Source of the DNA: Clostridia bacterium
GTDB lineage: Bacteria > Bacillota > Clostridia > TANB77 > CAG-508
Direction of reading: 5' to 3'
Length of the DNA: 64,000 bases
NCBI GenBank assembly: GCA_900770385.1
Contig: CAAGKK010000025.1
Coordinates: forward strand, 1-64,000
Shown: positions 42,054-51,542 of the stretch, piece after piece
How the letters are laid out: each line of letters begins with the position of its first letter
How positions within the stretch are numbered: position 1 is the stretch's first letter
Program-made: the position numbers and the translations under genes
The notes under the pieces: generated by a model
Database searches by the model: none
Seen by the model: the letters and a program-made list of their open reading frames with translations, nothing else
Told to the model about the DNA's origin: nothing

Positions 42054-43032
42054 TTATATTTCAACATCTTCTATTGTTTTTATTATATTTTTTGATAGTT
42101 CATATGTAAATTTAGTAATTTCAAAATATTTATTAAAGCTTTTTTCTTCAATTGGTCCTTTTTTTAATGTTGCTGCTTCAAAAACATTTCCACAATAAAA
42201 TCTTAAATACAAGTTATTATCTATAATTGTTACTTCAAATTCCAATTTATTATTTTGTTTAAATTCTATCAACTCTTGCATAATATCTGATGTAAGAATT
42301 TGCATTGCAATTATATTATTTGTTGTATAAACATCAAACTGTTTTTCAAATTCTCCGCGAATCCATTTTTAATTTTTCTTTTTGAAACAAATTTAGTTGT
42401 CTAAGTTTGCTATTGGGTTCAATTCTTAAATTACTATTAATAGATTTTTCCATTTCTATTTTAGCAAATAATCCATGAAATAATGTTGTAGTTCTTGTTT
42501 GCATATCTCCATTAGAATCTGTATAAGTTTCTTCTCTTTCAGTTTCTACTTCTGCCATCATTATTCCATATTTATTATCTATTGTTGCTTCTAAATAATC
42601 TTCTGAATGGTAATTATCATAATTTTCGTATTTGGGCTCATTATATATTTTTTCTGGCATTCTTTTTTCTGGAAAATATTCTAGGTTATTGTAAAAATTA
42701 GATATTATTCTATTTACAATACTTTTTTTAAATTCTTTATTGAATTCTCTTTTCTTTTTTCCAAATATTGAAATTATTCCATATACTATTAAATCTGTCA
42801 CTATAATAGTAATAATCATGAATATATTAGTACTTTTAAAAAATATATTATTAATATTTATACTTTTCATATTAGTATAAATTATTATTATATCTACAAT
42901 GATACATATAATTAATGTTATTATATTTAATTTCTTTTTTTCTTTCACTGCTTCTTGCCATTTATTATATAATTCATCATTATTATCATTTATTATATTA
43001 TTATAAATTTCTTTGGCACTTTTAAATTTCAT
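42054..43032 (-). pseudogene. DUF3137 membrane protein, interrupted by a one-base frameshift
   Basis: Two adjacent frames together give one DUF3137 protein of about 325 residues. The first (from 43032) has two membrane helices (about 33-52 and 70-92), the family segment YHSEDYLEATIDNKYGIMMA and LFHGLFAKIEMEK. It ends in KMDSRRI then TGA. In the next frame the natural continuation REFEKQFDVYTTNNIIA runs on to EVEI at 42054. One extra base, near 42350, explains the break. It is third in the XRE-LemA-DUF3137 operon (7 bp after lemA). It could be a true pseudogene, a sequencing error or, less likely, programmed frameshifting. Confidence 0.8.
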
Positions 43033-43038
43033 TATATT

Positions 43039-43581
43039 TTATCCTTCTATATTAATCTTTGTATTTTCTCTTTTATCTTCCTCTATTGTAAATAATTCTG
43101 CTTCTTGAAAATTGAATATTTTTGCTAAAATATTTGTTGGTACTGTAGTTATGCGTGTATTATAATCTGTAACCTCATTATTATATATTCTTCGTGCTGC
43201 TTGTAATTGACTTTCTAACTTTGATAAGTTTTTTTGTAAATTTAAAAATTGATCACTTGCTTTTAATTCTGGATAATTTTCGGCAACTCCAATTAATTTA
43301 TTCATACTATTATTTAAATTTTCAGCTACTTTTATATTATTTCCAGAATTATTAAAATAAGTTGTTCTTAATCCTGTTACTGTTTCTAAAAGTTCTTTTT
43401 CATGCTTTGCATAACCTTTTACACATTCTACTAAATTAGGTATTAAATCAAATCTTTGGTTTAAATAAATATCAATTCCTGATTTAGCTTGTTTTACTGC
43501 ATTTCTAGATTTTATTAAAGTATTATACTCTTTTAAAATTAATATACATATTATAATTAATATTACAATTATTATTTTCAA
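43039..43581 (-). CDS. LemA family protein (paralogue 2)
   Basis: 180 residues with the LemA pattern: one N-terminal helix (about 2-18), KQAKSGIDIYLNQRFDLIPN, LVECVKGYAKHEKELLETVT, ENYPELKASDQFLNLQKNLS and YNEVTDYNTRITTVPTNILA-type C-terminal motif. It is distinct from the LemA at 19.7 kb: its partners are a DUF3137 protein and a membrane-bound XRE regulator, not HtpX. The LemA-DUF3137 pair recurs in other bacteria and suggests a membrane-associated complex (inference). Confidence 0.92.
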   Translation of the reverse strand: MKIIIVILIIICILILKEYNTLIKSRNAVKQAKSGIDIYLNQRFDLIPNLVECVKGYAKHEKELLETVTGLRTTYFNNSGNNIKVAENLNNSMNKLIGVAENYPELKASDQFLNLQKNLSKLESQLQAARRIYNNEVTDYNTRITTVPTNILAKIFNFQEAELFTIEEDKRENTKINIEG

Positions 43582-43616
43582 TGTTATTTTTCCTCTTTTC
43601 TTCTAGAATGTATTTT

Positions 43617-44279
43617 TTACTTATTTAAATTTTTATTTATCATTTCTATTGCCTTTTTATATCCCTCTTCGTTTTGCTTTTCCATTTCATTTTGTTGTTT
43701 TTGCATTTCGTCTTGCTTTTCTTTTATCTCATTTTCTTTTTCTTCAAATTCATCTTGTATTTGATTTATTTGGTTTTCATAATGTTTTTGCATTTTATCT
43801 GTTTCGTTACTATATCCTTCGTCTATTTGATTTTCCATTTGTGCTGTAATATTAAAAAAAGAGCCTATTATTCCTTCGTTTATTTTTGTACTTTGATTAA
43901 GAATATCTTTTCCTTTATTGAAAATATTGTTTATCACTATTAATTTTAGTAATAATATTACTAAAGCAATTATGATTATTATAATTACAACTATTGGCCA
44001 TTTTCTTATATTTTCTTTTTTTGTTTCATTGTTTTTTTCTAAGTTAACTTTGTTTTCTGTTTCTTCTTTTTCTTTTATAATTTCTTCTTCATTTGTTAAT
44101 TCTTCAAGTGTTACATTAAATATCTTACTCATTTCTTGAATTTTATCCATTTTAGGATTTATTGTTCCTAATTCCCATTTTGAAACTGTTTGTCTTGTTA
44201 CGCTTAATTTTTCTGCCAATTCTTCTTGTGAAAGTCCTGCTTTCTTTCTTAATTTCATTATTTTTTCGTTAATTTTCAT
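43617..44279 (-). CDS. Membrane-anchored XRE-family regulator
   Basis: A 220-residue protein in three parts. First is a helix-turn-helix domain (about 1-60; LRKKAGLSQEELAEKLSVTR, VSKWELGTINPKMDKIQEMS). Next is a membrane helix (about 93-118, WPIVVIIIIIIALVILLLKL). Last is a C-terminal coiled coil rich in Glu, Gln and Lys (about 160-210). A DNA-binding head and an outer or cytosolic coiled tail suggest a regulator that senses the envelope. It leads the operon with LemA and DUF3137. A perfect palindrome over its own promoter suggests autoregulation. Confidence 0.88.
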   Translation of the reverse strand: MKINEKIMKLRKKAGLSQEELAEKLSVTRQTVSKWELGTINPKMDKIQEMSKIFNVTLEELTNEEEIIKEKEETENKVNLEKNNETKKENIRKWPIVVIIIIIIALVILLLKLIVINNIFNKGKDILNQSTKINEGIIGSFFNITAQMENQIDEGYSNETDKMQKHYENQINQIQDEFEEKENEIKEKQDEMQKQQNEMEKQNEEGYKKAIEMINKNLNK

Positions 44280-44290
44280 ATATTTCTCCC

Positions 44291-44355
44291 CTATAATAAA
44301 ATTGCTGTTTTATTTCCAGCAATTTTATTATAGCTTTTTTTAAATTTTTATACAA
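44291..44355 (-). promoter_or_regulatory. Promoter and perfect 17-bp palindrome before the XRE operon
   Basis: On the minus strand TTGTAT and TATAAT are 17 bp apart (44327-44355). The -10 lies inside the right arm of a perfect inverted repeat, ctataataaaattgctg / cagcaattttattatag (44291-44307 and 44317-44333), with a 9-base spacer. The next bases are TAGGGGAG, the ribosome site. With no T run after the stem, it fits an operator better than a terminator. The regulator encoded next is the likely binder. Confidence 0.75.
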
Positions 44356-44387
44356 CCAATTTTTGTTTGAATTTTGTCGCCATTTGT

Positions 44388-46112
44388 TTACATTTTTTGT
44401 TTAGCTATACTTTGTTTCATATTTTCCAATTCTTTTTTTGCATTTTCTTCGCTATTTGATTTTACACCTAAATAAAATTTTATTTTAGGTTCTGTTCCAG
44501 ATGGACGAATACAACACCAATTATCATTTTCTAATTCCAAATATAAAACATTTGAATTTGGTAAATTTGTTTTTTCCTCTTTGCCGTTTTGCATATTTAT
44601 TTTTATTTCTTTTTTATAATCTATAAATTTAATAACCTTATGTTTTCCAATTTCACTAGGTGGATTATTTCTTACTTTTTCCATTATATTTCTTATTTGC
44701 TCTGCCCCATCTTTACCTTCCATAGTTATTGCAATTGCATCTTCCATATAATATCCGTATTCTTTATATATATTTAACATTTGATCATATAATGTTAATC
44801 CTTTACTTTTATAATATGCTGCTGCTTCGCAAAGAGTTGTTACCGCTGCAATCCCATCTTTATCTCTTGCATATGTTCCACTTAAGCAACCATAACTTTC
44901 TTCGAATCCAAATTCATATTTATACTCATTTGTTTCTTCAAATTGTCTAATTTTTTCTCCTATATACTTAAATCCAGTTAATACTTCAAATAACTTTATA
45001 TTATATTTTTTACTTATTGCTTTTGCTAAATCAGTAGATACAATTGAAGTAACCATAGCACCATTATTACTTAACATTTTTCTTTCTTTTCTTTGTGATA
45101 ATAAATACTCAGCAATTAACATTGCACTCATATTTCCTGTAAATCCCATATATGTATTTGTTTTTGAATCTTTAGCATAAACACCTAATCTATCTGCGTC
45201 TGGATCTGTTGCCAAAACAACATCTGCTTCAACTTTTTGCGCTAACTCCAATGCTAATTTAAATGCTTTTTTATCTTCTGGATTTGGATATTCAACTGTT
45301 GGAAAGTTGCCATCTGGCTTCTCTTGCTCTGGTACAACATAAACATTTTCAAATCCTAGCTCTTTTAATATTCTTCTAACTGGAATATTTCCGGTTCCAT
45401 GTAAAGGAGTATAAACTATTTTTAATTTTTTTCCTTCTTCTTTTATTATTTCTTTATTTAAAACTAACTTTTTTAATTCTTCTATATATTCATCATCAAT
45501 TTCTTTTCCAATCACATTATAAAGCCCTTTTGAAATTGCAGTTTCTTTTTCTATAGTTTTTATATCTTCATATTTTGTAACACTATTTACTTCATTAATT
45601 ATTTGTTTATCCTTTGGTGCAGTTATTTGTGCTCCATCTTCCCAGTACACCTTATATCCATTATATTTAGGTGGATTATGGCTTGCAGTTATCATTATTC
45701 CAGATATACATCCCAATTTTCTTACAGCAAATGATAACTCTGGAACAGGTCTTAAAGATTCAAAAATATATGTTTTTATCCCATTTGCATTTAAGCATAA
45801 AGCTGTATATTCGCTAAATTCCTTTGACATATTTCTAGAGTCATACGAAATTGCTACACCTCTATTTTGTCCTCTTTCTTTTATTATAAAATTGGCTAGT
45901 CCTTGAGTTGCTTTCATTACAGTATATTTATTCATTCTATTTGTTCCTGCTCCCATTACGCCTCTTAACCCAGCAGTACCAAATTCTAAACTTTTATAAA
46001 ATCTATCTTCTATTTCCTTTTGATTATCTTTTATTTTTAATAATTCTTTTTTAATGTTTTCATCAAAGATTGAATTTGTACACCAATTTTTGTATTCTTC
46101 TAAATAATTCAT
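44388..46112 (-). CDS. Phospho-sugar mutase (phosphoglucomutase type)
   Basis: Interconverts hexose 1- and 6-phosphates, feeding UDP-sugar and wall polymer synthesis. The 574-residue protein has the four-domain mutase layout: FGTAGLRGVMGAGTNRMNKY, the active-site serine in GIMITASHNPPKYNGYKVYW, the metal loop ATDPDADRLGVYAKD, the sugar-binding GFEESYGCLSG and the phosphate-binding CIRPSGTEPKIKFYLG. The start is ATG 46112 (AGGAGGAATTTTAAT); the longer frame overlaps this site. It lies 54 bp after a UDP-sugar pyrophosphorylase, separated by a terminator. Confidence 0.94.
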   Translation of the reverse strand: MNYLEEYKNWCTNSIFDENIKKELLKIKDNQKEIEDRFYKSLEFGTAGLRGVMGAGTNRMNKYTVMKATQGLANFIIKERGQNRGVAISYDSRNMSKEFSEYTALCLNANGIKTYIFESLRPVPELSFAVRKLGCISGIMITASHNPPKYNGYKVYWEDGAQITAPKDKQIINEVNSVTKYEDIKTIEKETAISKGLYNVIGKEIDDEYIEELKKLVLNKEIIKEEGKKLKIVYTPLHGTGNIPVRRILKELGFENVYVVPEQEKPDGNFPTVEYPNPEDKKAFKLALELAQKVEADVVLATDPDADRLGVYAKDSKTNTYMGFTGNMSAMLIAEYLLSQRKERKMLSNNGAMVTSIVSTDLAKAISKKYNIKLFEVLTGFKYIGEKIRQFEETNEYKYEFGFEESYGCLSGTYARDKDGIAAVTTLCEAAAYYKSKGLTLYDQMLNIYKEYGYYMEDAIAITMEGKDGAEQIRNIMEKVRNNPPSEIGKHKVIKFIDYKKEIKINMQNGKEEKTNLPNSNVLYLELENDNWCCIRPSGTEPKIKFYLGVKSNSEENAKKELENMKQSIAKQKM

Positions 46113-46135
46113 ATTAAAATTCCTCCTATACACAT

Positions 46136-46165
46136 AAAAGGGCAGATTTGTTCTACCCTTTATAT
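46136..46165 (-). terminator. Terminator of the UDP-sugar pyrophosphorylase gene
   Basis: A 10-bp stem (aaagggcaga / tctacccttt) with one mismatch, right after the pyrophosphorylase stop and upstream of the phospho-sugar mutase ribosome site. Confidence 0.65.
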
Positions 46166-46166
46166 T

Positions 46167-47423
46167 TTATTTGTTTTTTCTATTTATATAATTTATGTAT
46201 AATTGTCTTGCTGTGTCTGGGCTATCTTCTCCTTCTGCATTTTTTAAAGGAGCAAACTCATCTTCTCTTTTTACTCTTAATATAGACATATCATCTAAAC
46301 TTTCGAATGCATCAAAAATAAATGCTTCAAATTTATATGCATTTGGTTTCTCTGGTTTTATTATTTCTCCATTTTTATCCATATATTTTGCTTTTTTAAA
46401 TGCACTATGATATGGTAATTTGTTTTTTGAAATGTCTTCTAATGCCTTTATATTAAATAAATTTGTTAATATATGTGATTCACCATATAAAAGTTCTCCA
46501 TTTTTGTCTTTTGCATTTGCCATATCATCTGTTATTTCTGTATATTCTATTACATATGGTCTACCATTTTTTTTGCAAAATACTCCAACCTTTTCTGATG
46601 GGTTTCTTTTTACAACAGATTTTCCTGTTGCAAGTGTATTGTTTACCACAGATAAGCCAACTGCAATTGGGTCTACTAATCCTGCTAAAACATTATCAAC
46701 ACCAGATATAAATATCCACTCTATATTGCGTTTTTTCATATCTTCAATATATCCATTTTTACTTAGTGCTTCAAATACTCCACCATGACCATCTGCTGCT
46801 AATTTTATTATTCCTGTCTCATCAAGCATTAATTTTCCATTAGTATCTAGCATAGGAAGTTCTCCTTGTTTAAAGAACTTTACATCTTCATATGGTAAAT
46901 TAAAGAAATCATTCTTTTCAAAAAACTTTTCTGTAGCATTATTATTTTCTCTACTTGTCATTATATACCAAGGTATACTTGTATTATATTTTTCTCTTGC
47001 TTCTTTTATTGTATCTGATAATGCTTCAAATAAAGATTTATCAATTCCCCCACCTATTTTAAAAGTTCCTTTAGGAGCAACATATCCAAGTCTTGTTCCT
47101 TGCCCTCCAGCCATTGTAACTACTGCATATTTACCTTCTTGTATTATCTTAGTTCCAATTTTATTATATCTTTCATATTCTTCTCTAGATAATTTTGATT
47201 TGTCAACATATTCTATGTTAGTTATTTTACATGCTTTATCATCAATTTTCTTATCTTTTTCTATAAATAATTCCTGAATTTGATCAAAGTCAATATTTTT
47301 TATTTGTTTTATCAATTTTTGTTTTTTGTTATCATCTAAAAAATTATATCTATCTAAAACTTGCTCTTGTCCGTAAGTTTTTAATTTTTTCAAAGCTTCA
47401 TTGTATTCAATATCATTATCCAT
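46167..47423 (-). CDS. UDP-sugar pyrophosphorylase (eukaryotic-type UDPGP family)
   Basis: Makes a UDP-sugar from UTP and sugar 1-phosphate. The 418-residue protein belongs to PF01704, not to the bacterial GalU or GlmU families. It has VTMAGGQGTRLGYVAPKGTF (nucleotide-binding loop), PWYIMTSRENN, GVDNVLAGLVDPIAVG, and KYAF-type C-terminal segment NAYKFEAFIFDAFESLDDMS. The motif spacing favours UDP-N-acetylglucosamine or UDP-glucose activity, but the sugar cannot be fixed by eye. It shares its direction and neighbourhood with the phospho-sugar mutase, a natural metabolic partner. Confidence 0.88.
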   Translation of the reverse strand: MDNDIEYNEALKKLKTYGQEQVLDRYNFLDDNKKQKLIKQIKNIDFDQIQELFIEKDKKIDDKACKITNIEYVDKSKLSREEYERYNKIGTKIIQEGKYAVVTMAGGQGTRLGYVAPKGTFKIGGGIDKSLFEALSDTIKEAREKYNTSIPWYIMTSRENNNATEKFFEKNDFFNLPYEDVKFFKQGELPMLDTNGKLMLDETGIIKLAADGHGGVFEALSKNGYIEDMKKRNIEWIFISGVDNVLAGLVDPIAVGLSVVNNTLATGKSVVKRNPSEKVGVFCKKNGRPYVIEYTEITDDMANAKDKNGELLYGESHILTNLFNIKALEDISKNKLPYHSAFKKAKYMDKNGEIIKPEKPNAYKFEAFIFDAFESLDDMSILRVKREDEFAPLKNAEGEDSPDTARQLYINYINRKNK

Positions 47424-47508
47424 ACAAAACTTCCTTTCATGTTTAAATTGCCTTTTCTTTTGTATGAATTATCATATATCAAATAATAAAATAAGTCAAT
47501 ATTTTGCA

Positions 47509-48039
47509 TTAATTTGCTTTTTTCAACTTTTCAACATCACATATTTCTTCTATACCTGTAGTTTTTAATATATACTCATGATTTTGTATAATATTATCTA
47601 TTTTATCATTCTCATTAAAATTATAACAATTTATAACATTTACTATTACATCTTCTTTTTCCATTTTATCTAAGTTTATTTTTACCCACAAATCAATTAG
47701 TTTGTTTACTTTTTCTATAAATAAATTTGAACCTGCTACTAGAAAATGTATACGAGTATTTTTACTAAAATTTCTTTCTATATTATTTAAAGTATTTTTA
47801 ATTTTATAAATATTAGTTTGATTCCAATCAACTTGTGAAATTTTATCTTTTGCTTCTTCATTTATCCCCATGTTATTTATAATTTTCTTTATACTATCAG
47901 AAATATTTTTTTCTAATATTGGTTTTACGACTGCTCCATTTTCTATTTCTTTGTTTATAAAAGGAAATGTCATTGTTGCTAAATGTATATCACTTGCATA
48001 TACACTACATGTTTTTCTTAAAAATACTTTATTGTTCAT
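47509..48039 (-). CDS. Unknown 176-residue protein
   Basis: I do not recognise this protein. It starts MNNKVFLRKTCSVYASDIHL and continues with an alpha-helical, acidic sequence (ISDSIKKIINNMGINEEAKD, NTLNNIERNFSKNTRIHFLV); there is no signal or membrane segment. The motif TRIHFLVAGSNLFIEKVNKL resembles a short Rossmann-type strand-helix, but no full domain can be named. ATG 48039 is chosen (GGGGGAA upstream). It is divergent from spoIIR. Confidence 0.65.
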   Translation of the reverse strand: MNNKVFLRKTCSVYASDIHLATMTFPFINKEIENGAVVKPILEKNISDSIKKIINNMGINEEAKDKISQVDWNQTNIYKIKNTLNNIERNFSKNTRIHFLVAGSNLFIEKVNKLIDLWVKINLDKMEKEDVIVNVINCYNFNENDKIDNIIQNHEYILKTTGIEEICDVEKLKKAN

Positions 48040-48262
48040 AAAAAATTCCCCCAAGTTCAATTTTTGTTTACTGGTAAATTTTACCATTTTTATTTTCTTC
48101 TGTCAATACTATTTCCGTAGGATTCGTGCGTGTTTATTCGACATTACAGCATTTTTTATTACCTATTTTTTTATAAAAAAAGTATAATTTTTAAAATTTG
48201 GTTAATACTTTTTTTAAAGAGATTTTTTTACATTTTTGTGTTTATTTATTATTGGAGGTAAT

Positions 48263-48898
48263 ATGAAAAATTTTAAAAAATATTTTATTATTTTTATACT
48301 ATTATTTTTATATTTTATGCTTTATTCATTTTCTTATGCTAATAATGTTGTGTCTGATTTAAGTAACAGTTTATTTAGATTACATGTAATTGCTAATAGC
48401 AATTCTAAAGAAGATCAAAACTTAAAATACTTAGTAAGAGATGAATTAATTTCTTATATGAATACTTTATGCTCAAATGTTTCCTCAAAAGAACAAGCAA
48501 TTGCTATTGCTAATGAACACCTAGATGATTTTCAAAAAGTTGCAAATGAAGTAATTTCCAAAAATGGTTTTAATTATTCTGCTAAAGTTCAAATAGGAAA
48601 TTTTGCATTCCCTACTAAAACTTACGGAGATATTAGTTTGCCTGCTGGATACTATGATGCATTAAAAGTTGAGCTTGGCAAAGCAGAAGGAAAAAACTGG
48701 TGGTGTGTAATGTTCCCTTCTTTATGTTTTGTAGATATAAATAATGGCATTGTTCCAGAAGAATCTAAAGAAGAATTACAGTCTTCTTTATTAGAAGAAG
48801 ATTACAATTTAATTTCTTCTAACAATAGTGAATATAAGTTAAAATTTAAGATAGTAGAATTATTTGAAAACAGCAAAATTTTTACTGCAAAAAAATAG
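48263..48898 (+). CDS. spoIIR: Stage II sporulation protein R
   Basis: A forespore signal protein secreted across the septum, needed to trigger SpoIIGA processing of pro-sigma-E. The 211-residue protein has an N-terminal signal anchor (about 6-26) and the family core NSLFRLHVIANSNSKEDQNL, LKYLVRDELISYM, SLPAGYYDALKVELGKAEGK and NWWCVMFPSLCFVD. ATG 48263 has GGAGG at the right distance. A loosely sigma-F-like pair (GTATA 48182, GGTTAATACT 48200) precedes it, but the 13-bp spacing is short, so regulation is uncertain from sequence. The 48040-48262 gap otherwise shows nothing. Confidence 0.94.
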   Translation: MKNFKKYFIIFILLFLYFMLYSFSYANNVVSDLSNSLFRLHVIANSNSKEDQNLKYLVRDELISYMNTLCSNVSSKEQAIAIANEHLDDFQKVANEVISKNGFNYSAKVQIGNFAFPTKTYGDISLPAGYYDALKVELGKAEGKNWWCVMFPSLCFVDINNGIVPEESKEELQSSLLEEDYNLISSNNSEYKLKFKIVELFENSKIFTAKK

Positions 48899-48982
48899 TT
48901 GTATTTTAAATTGTTTTATGTTATATTTTTTAAGTAGAGTTTTATAATAAACTCTACTTATATTTACATTGGGGGTACTATT

Positions 48983-50245
48983 TTGGAAAAATTAATAATA
49001 AATGGAAAAACACCTTTAAAAGGTGATGTAATAATTAGCGGAGCAAAAAATGCTGCTGTAGCAATACTTCCAGCAACTCTATTAATAAATGGTATATGTA
49101 CAATAGATAACTTACCAAATATAAGTGATGTGAAAATTTACTGTGATATTTTACAAGATATTGGTGCAAAAATAACATGGAATAATGAACATGAAATAAC
49201 AATAGATACTAGAAATATAAACAGCTTTAATACTCCTTTAGAAAAAACTAGTAAGTTTAGAGCTTCTTATTATTTAATTGGTTCTTTACTAGGTAGATTT
49301 AAACATGCACAAGTTGGCATGCCAGGAGGATGTAAATTAGGAGCAAGACCTATTGATCAACATATAAAAGCTTTTGAAGCTTTAGGTGCAACAGTAGATG
49401 TTGCTCAAGGAAAAATTATTGCATCAGCTGAAAAACTAGTTGGAAATTCAATATACTTAGATGTTGTATCTGTTGGTGCTACAATAAATGCTATGCTTGC
49501 TGCTGTTCTTGCTGAAGGTACAACAGTAATAGACAATGTTGCCAAAGAACCACATATTGTAGATGTCGCAAACTTTTTAAATACAATGGGTGCTGACATT
49601 CGTGGAGCTGGAACAGATGTTATAAAAGTAAACGGAGTTAAAAAATTAACTGGAAACGCTACATATTCTGTTGTTCCTGATCAAATTGAAGCTGGAACCT
49701 TTATGCTTGCTGCTGTTGCAAGCCGTGGAGATATTACTGTTAGAAATTGCATTACAAAGCACTTAGAACCGTTAACTGCAAAAATTATAGAAATGGGTGC
49801 AAATGTTCAAGATATTGATGGTGATAACATAAGAGTATGGTGCAATAATAAACCAAAAAAAGTAAATATAAAAACTTTGCCTTATCCTGGATTTCCAACA
49901 GATTTACAACCTCAAATGGGTGTTGCTTTAGCAACTGCTTCTGGAACTAGCATAATAAATGAAAGTATTTGGGAATCAAGATTTCAATATACAGAAGAAT
50001 TAAATAAAATGGGAGCAAAAATCTCTGCACATGGAAAAACTGCCGTTTTTGATGGAGTAGATTCATTAACGGGTGCTCCTGTATATGCTTCTGATTTGCG
50101 TGCTGGGGCAGCATTAATTATTGCCGGCATCAGTGCTAATGGAATCACAGAAGTTTATAATTTGGAACATATAGATAGAGGTTACGAAAATATAGAAGAA
50201 AAATTTAGAAAATTAGGTGCAAATATAGAAAGAGTAGTAGAATAA
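48983..50245 (+). CDS. murA: UDP-N-acetylglucosamine 1-carboxyvinyltransferase
   Basis: The first committed step of peptidoglycan synthesis: transfers enolpyruvate to UDP-GlcNAc. The 420-residue protein starts at TTG (GGGGG upstream) and shows GDVIISGAKNAAVAILPATL, the catalytic cysteine in MPGGCKLGARPIDQHIKAFE, PDQIEAGTFMLAAVASRGD and PGFPTDLQPQMGVALATASG. The Cys (not Asp) keeps it fosfomycin-sensitive in principle. It is first in a unit with the WalJ-like hydrolase and rlmH; the next start touches its stop. Confidence 0.97.
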   Translation: MEKLIINGKTPLKGDVIISGAKNAAVAILPATLLINGICTIDNLPNISDVKIYCDILQDIGAKITWNNEHEITIDTRNINSFNTPLEKTSKFRASYYLIGSLLGRFKHAQVGMPGGCKLGARPIDQHIKAFEALGATVDVAQGKIIASAEKLVGNSIYLDVVSVGATINAMLAAVLAEGTTVIDNVAKEPHIVDVANFLNTMGADIRGAGTDVIKVNGVKKLTGNATYSVVPDQIEAGTFMLAAVASRGDITVRNCITKHLEPLTAKIIEMGANVQDIDGDNIRVWCNNKPKKVNIKTLPYPGFPTDLQPQMGVALATASGTSIINESIWESRFQYTEELNKMGAKISAHGKTAVFDGVDSLTGAPVYASDLRAGAALIIAGISANGITEVYNLEHIDRGYENIEEKFRKLGANIERVVE

Positions 50246-51025
50246 ATGTTAAAATTTTGTAGTTTATATAGTGGTAGTTCTGGAAATAGTTTTTTTGTAG
50301 AAAGTAATAATTCTAAAATATTAATAGATGCTGGAGTCAGCTGTAAAAAAATAGTTGATGCTCTAGCATCTATTAATGTTGATATTTCTTCAATAGATGC
50401 AATATTTATAACTCATGAACATACTGACCATACTCAAAGTGTGGGAACTATATCCAAAAAATATAACATTCCTGTTTATGCAAATAAAGAAACTTTTTAT
50501 GCTATACCTTTGCAAACGCAAAAAATTTTACCAGAAAATATCCATTATTTTAAAAATAATAATGAAATTATTTTTAAAGATGTGAAAATATTTCCTTTTA
50601 CTGTTCCTCATGATGCAGCAAACCCTTGTGGTTTTAATATTTACAATTCGGTTTCAAAAATAAGTATTGCTACAGATATTGGTCATATGGATAACAGTGT
50701 TTTAAATAATCTAAAACATTCTAAATTTATTTTATTAGAATCAAATTATGAACCTGAAGTTTTAAAATGTAGCCCCTATCCATATAAGTTGAAAGAGAGA
50801 ATTGCAAGCCCTTTAGGTCATCTTTCTAATATAGATGCAGGTAAAACTATAAATTATTTATCTGATTTTGGATTGGAAAAAGTTATGTTGGGACATTTAA
50901 GCAAAGAAAACAACTTTCCAGAACTTGCTTATAAAAGTGTTTTAGAGCAAATTAATAACAATAAAAAATTAGAGCTAGAAATAGCCAGTAGATTTGAACC
51001 AAGCAGTTTTTTTGAGGTGAGTTAA
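50246..51025 (+). CDS. MBL-fold metallo-hydrolase (WalJ/YycJ type)
   Basis: A 259-residue metallo-beta-lactamase-fold protein beginning MLKFCSLYSGSSGNSFFVES, with the metal motif IFITHEHTDHTQSVG (HxHxDH). Later histidines are in PFTVPHDAANPCGF and GLEKVMLGHLSKENN. This matches the YycJ/WalJ group, a 5'-exonuclease-like enzyme reported to coordinate division with wall metabolism in Firmicutes. It begins immediately after the murA stop (TAAATG) and precedes rlmH by one base. Confidence 0.9.
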   Translation: MLKFCSLYSGSSGNSFFVESNNSKILIDAGVSCKKIVDALASINVDISSIDAIFITHEHTDHTQSVGTISKKYNIPVYANKETFYAIPLQTQKILPENIHYFKNNNEIIFKDVKIFPFTVPHDAANPCGFNIYNSVSKISIATDIGHMDNSVLNNLKHSKFILLESNYEPEVLKCSPYPYKLKERIASPLGHLSNIDAGKTINYLSDFGLEKVMLGHLSKENNFPELAYKSVLEQINNNKKLELEIASRFEPSSFFEVS

Positions 51026-51026
51026 C

Positions 51027-51509
51027 ATGTTAAATATTAATATTATTTGTATTGGAAAATTAAAAGAACAATATTTAAAAAATGCCATTTCTGAGTATTC
51101 AAAAAGGCTATCAAAATATTGTTCTTTATCTATTACAGAATTGCAAGATGAAAAGTTACCTAATAAACTTAATTCTTCTATAATCTCTGATATTAAAAAT
51201 AAAGAATGTAACAAAATACTTCAATCTATAAAAAAAGATTCTTATGTTTTTTGCTTAGATTTAAAAGGAAAAGAATTCTCTTCAGAAGATTTTTCTAAAA
51301 AAATTGATAGTATTGCTTTAAATGATAATAGCCATATTACTTTTATTATTGGTGGAACATTAGGATTAAATAATGAAGTATTAACAAAAGCTAATGAAAA
51401 AATCTGTTTTTCTAAAATGACTTTTCCTCATCAATTAATTAGAGTTTTCCTTTTAGAACAATTATTTAGAGCTTTTAAAATATCTAGAGGCGAAACATAT
51501 CATTGGTAA
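51027..51509 (+). CDS. rlmH: 23S rRNA pseudouridine1915 N3-methyltransferase
   Basis: Methylates pseudouridine 1915 in helix 69 of 23S rRNA. The 160-residue SPOUT protein starts MLNINIICIGKLKEQYLKNA and carries ITFIIGGTLGLNNEVL (SAM-binding knot) and the C-terminal FPHQLIRVFLLEQLFRAFKI then GETYHW, the RlmH signature. It is the last gene of the murA unit. The terminator at 51509 starts at its stop codon. Confidence 0.97.
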   Translation: MLNINIICIGKLKEQYLKNAISEYSKRLSKYCSLSITELQDEKLPNKLNSSIISDIKNKECNKILQSIKKDSYVFCLDLKGKEFSSEDFSKKIDSIALNDNSHITFIIGGTLGLNNEVLTKANEKICFSKMTFPHQLIRVFLLEQLFRAFKISRGETYHW

Positions 51510-51541
51510 AAAAATCCTCCAGCACAGCTGAAGGATTTTTC
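51509..51541. terminator. Terminator of the murA-rlmH unit and of the 97-residue orphan
   Basis: An 8-bp outer stem (aaaatcct / aggatttt) and a 4-bp inner stem (cagc / gctg) around a 3-base loop, with T residues on both ends. Confidence 0.8.
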
Positions 51542-51542
51542 T

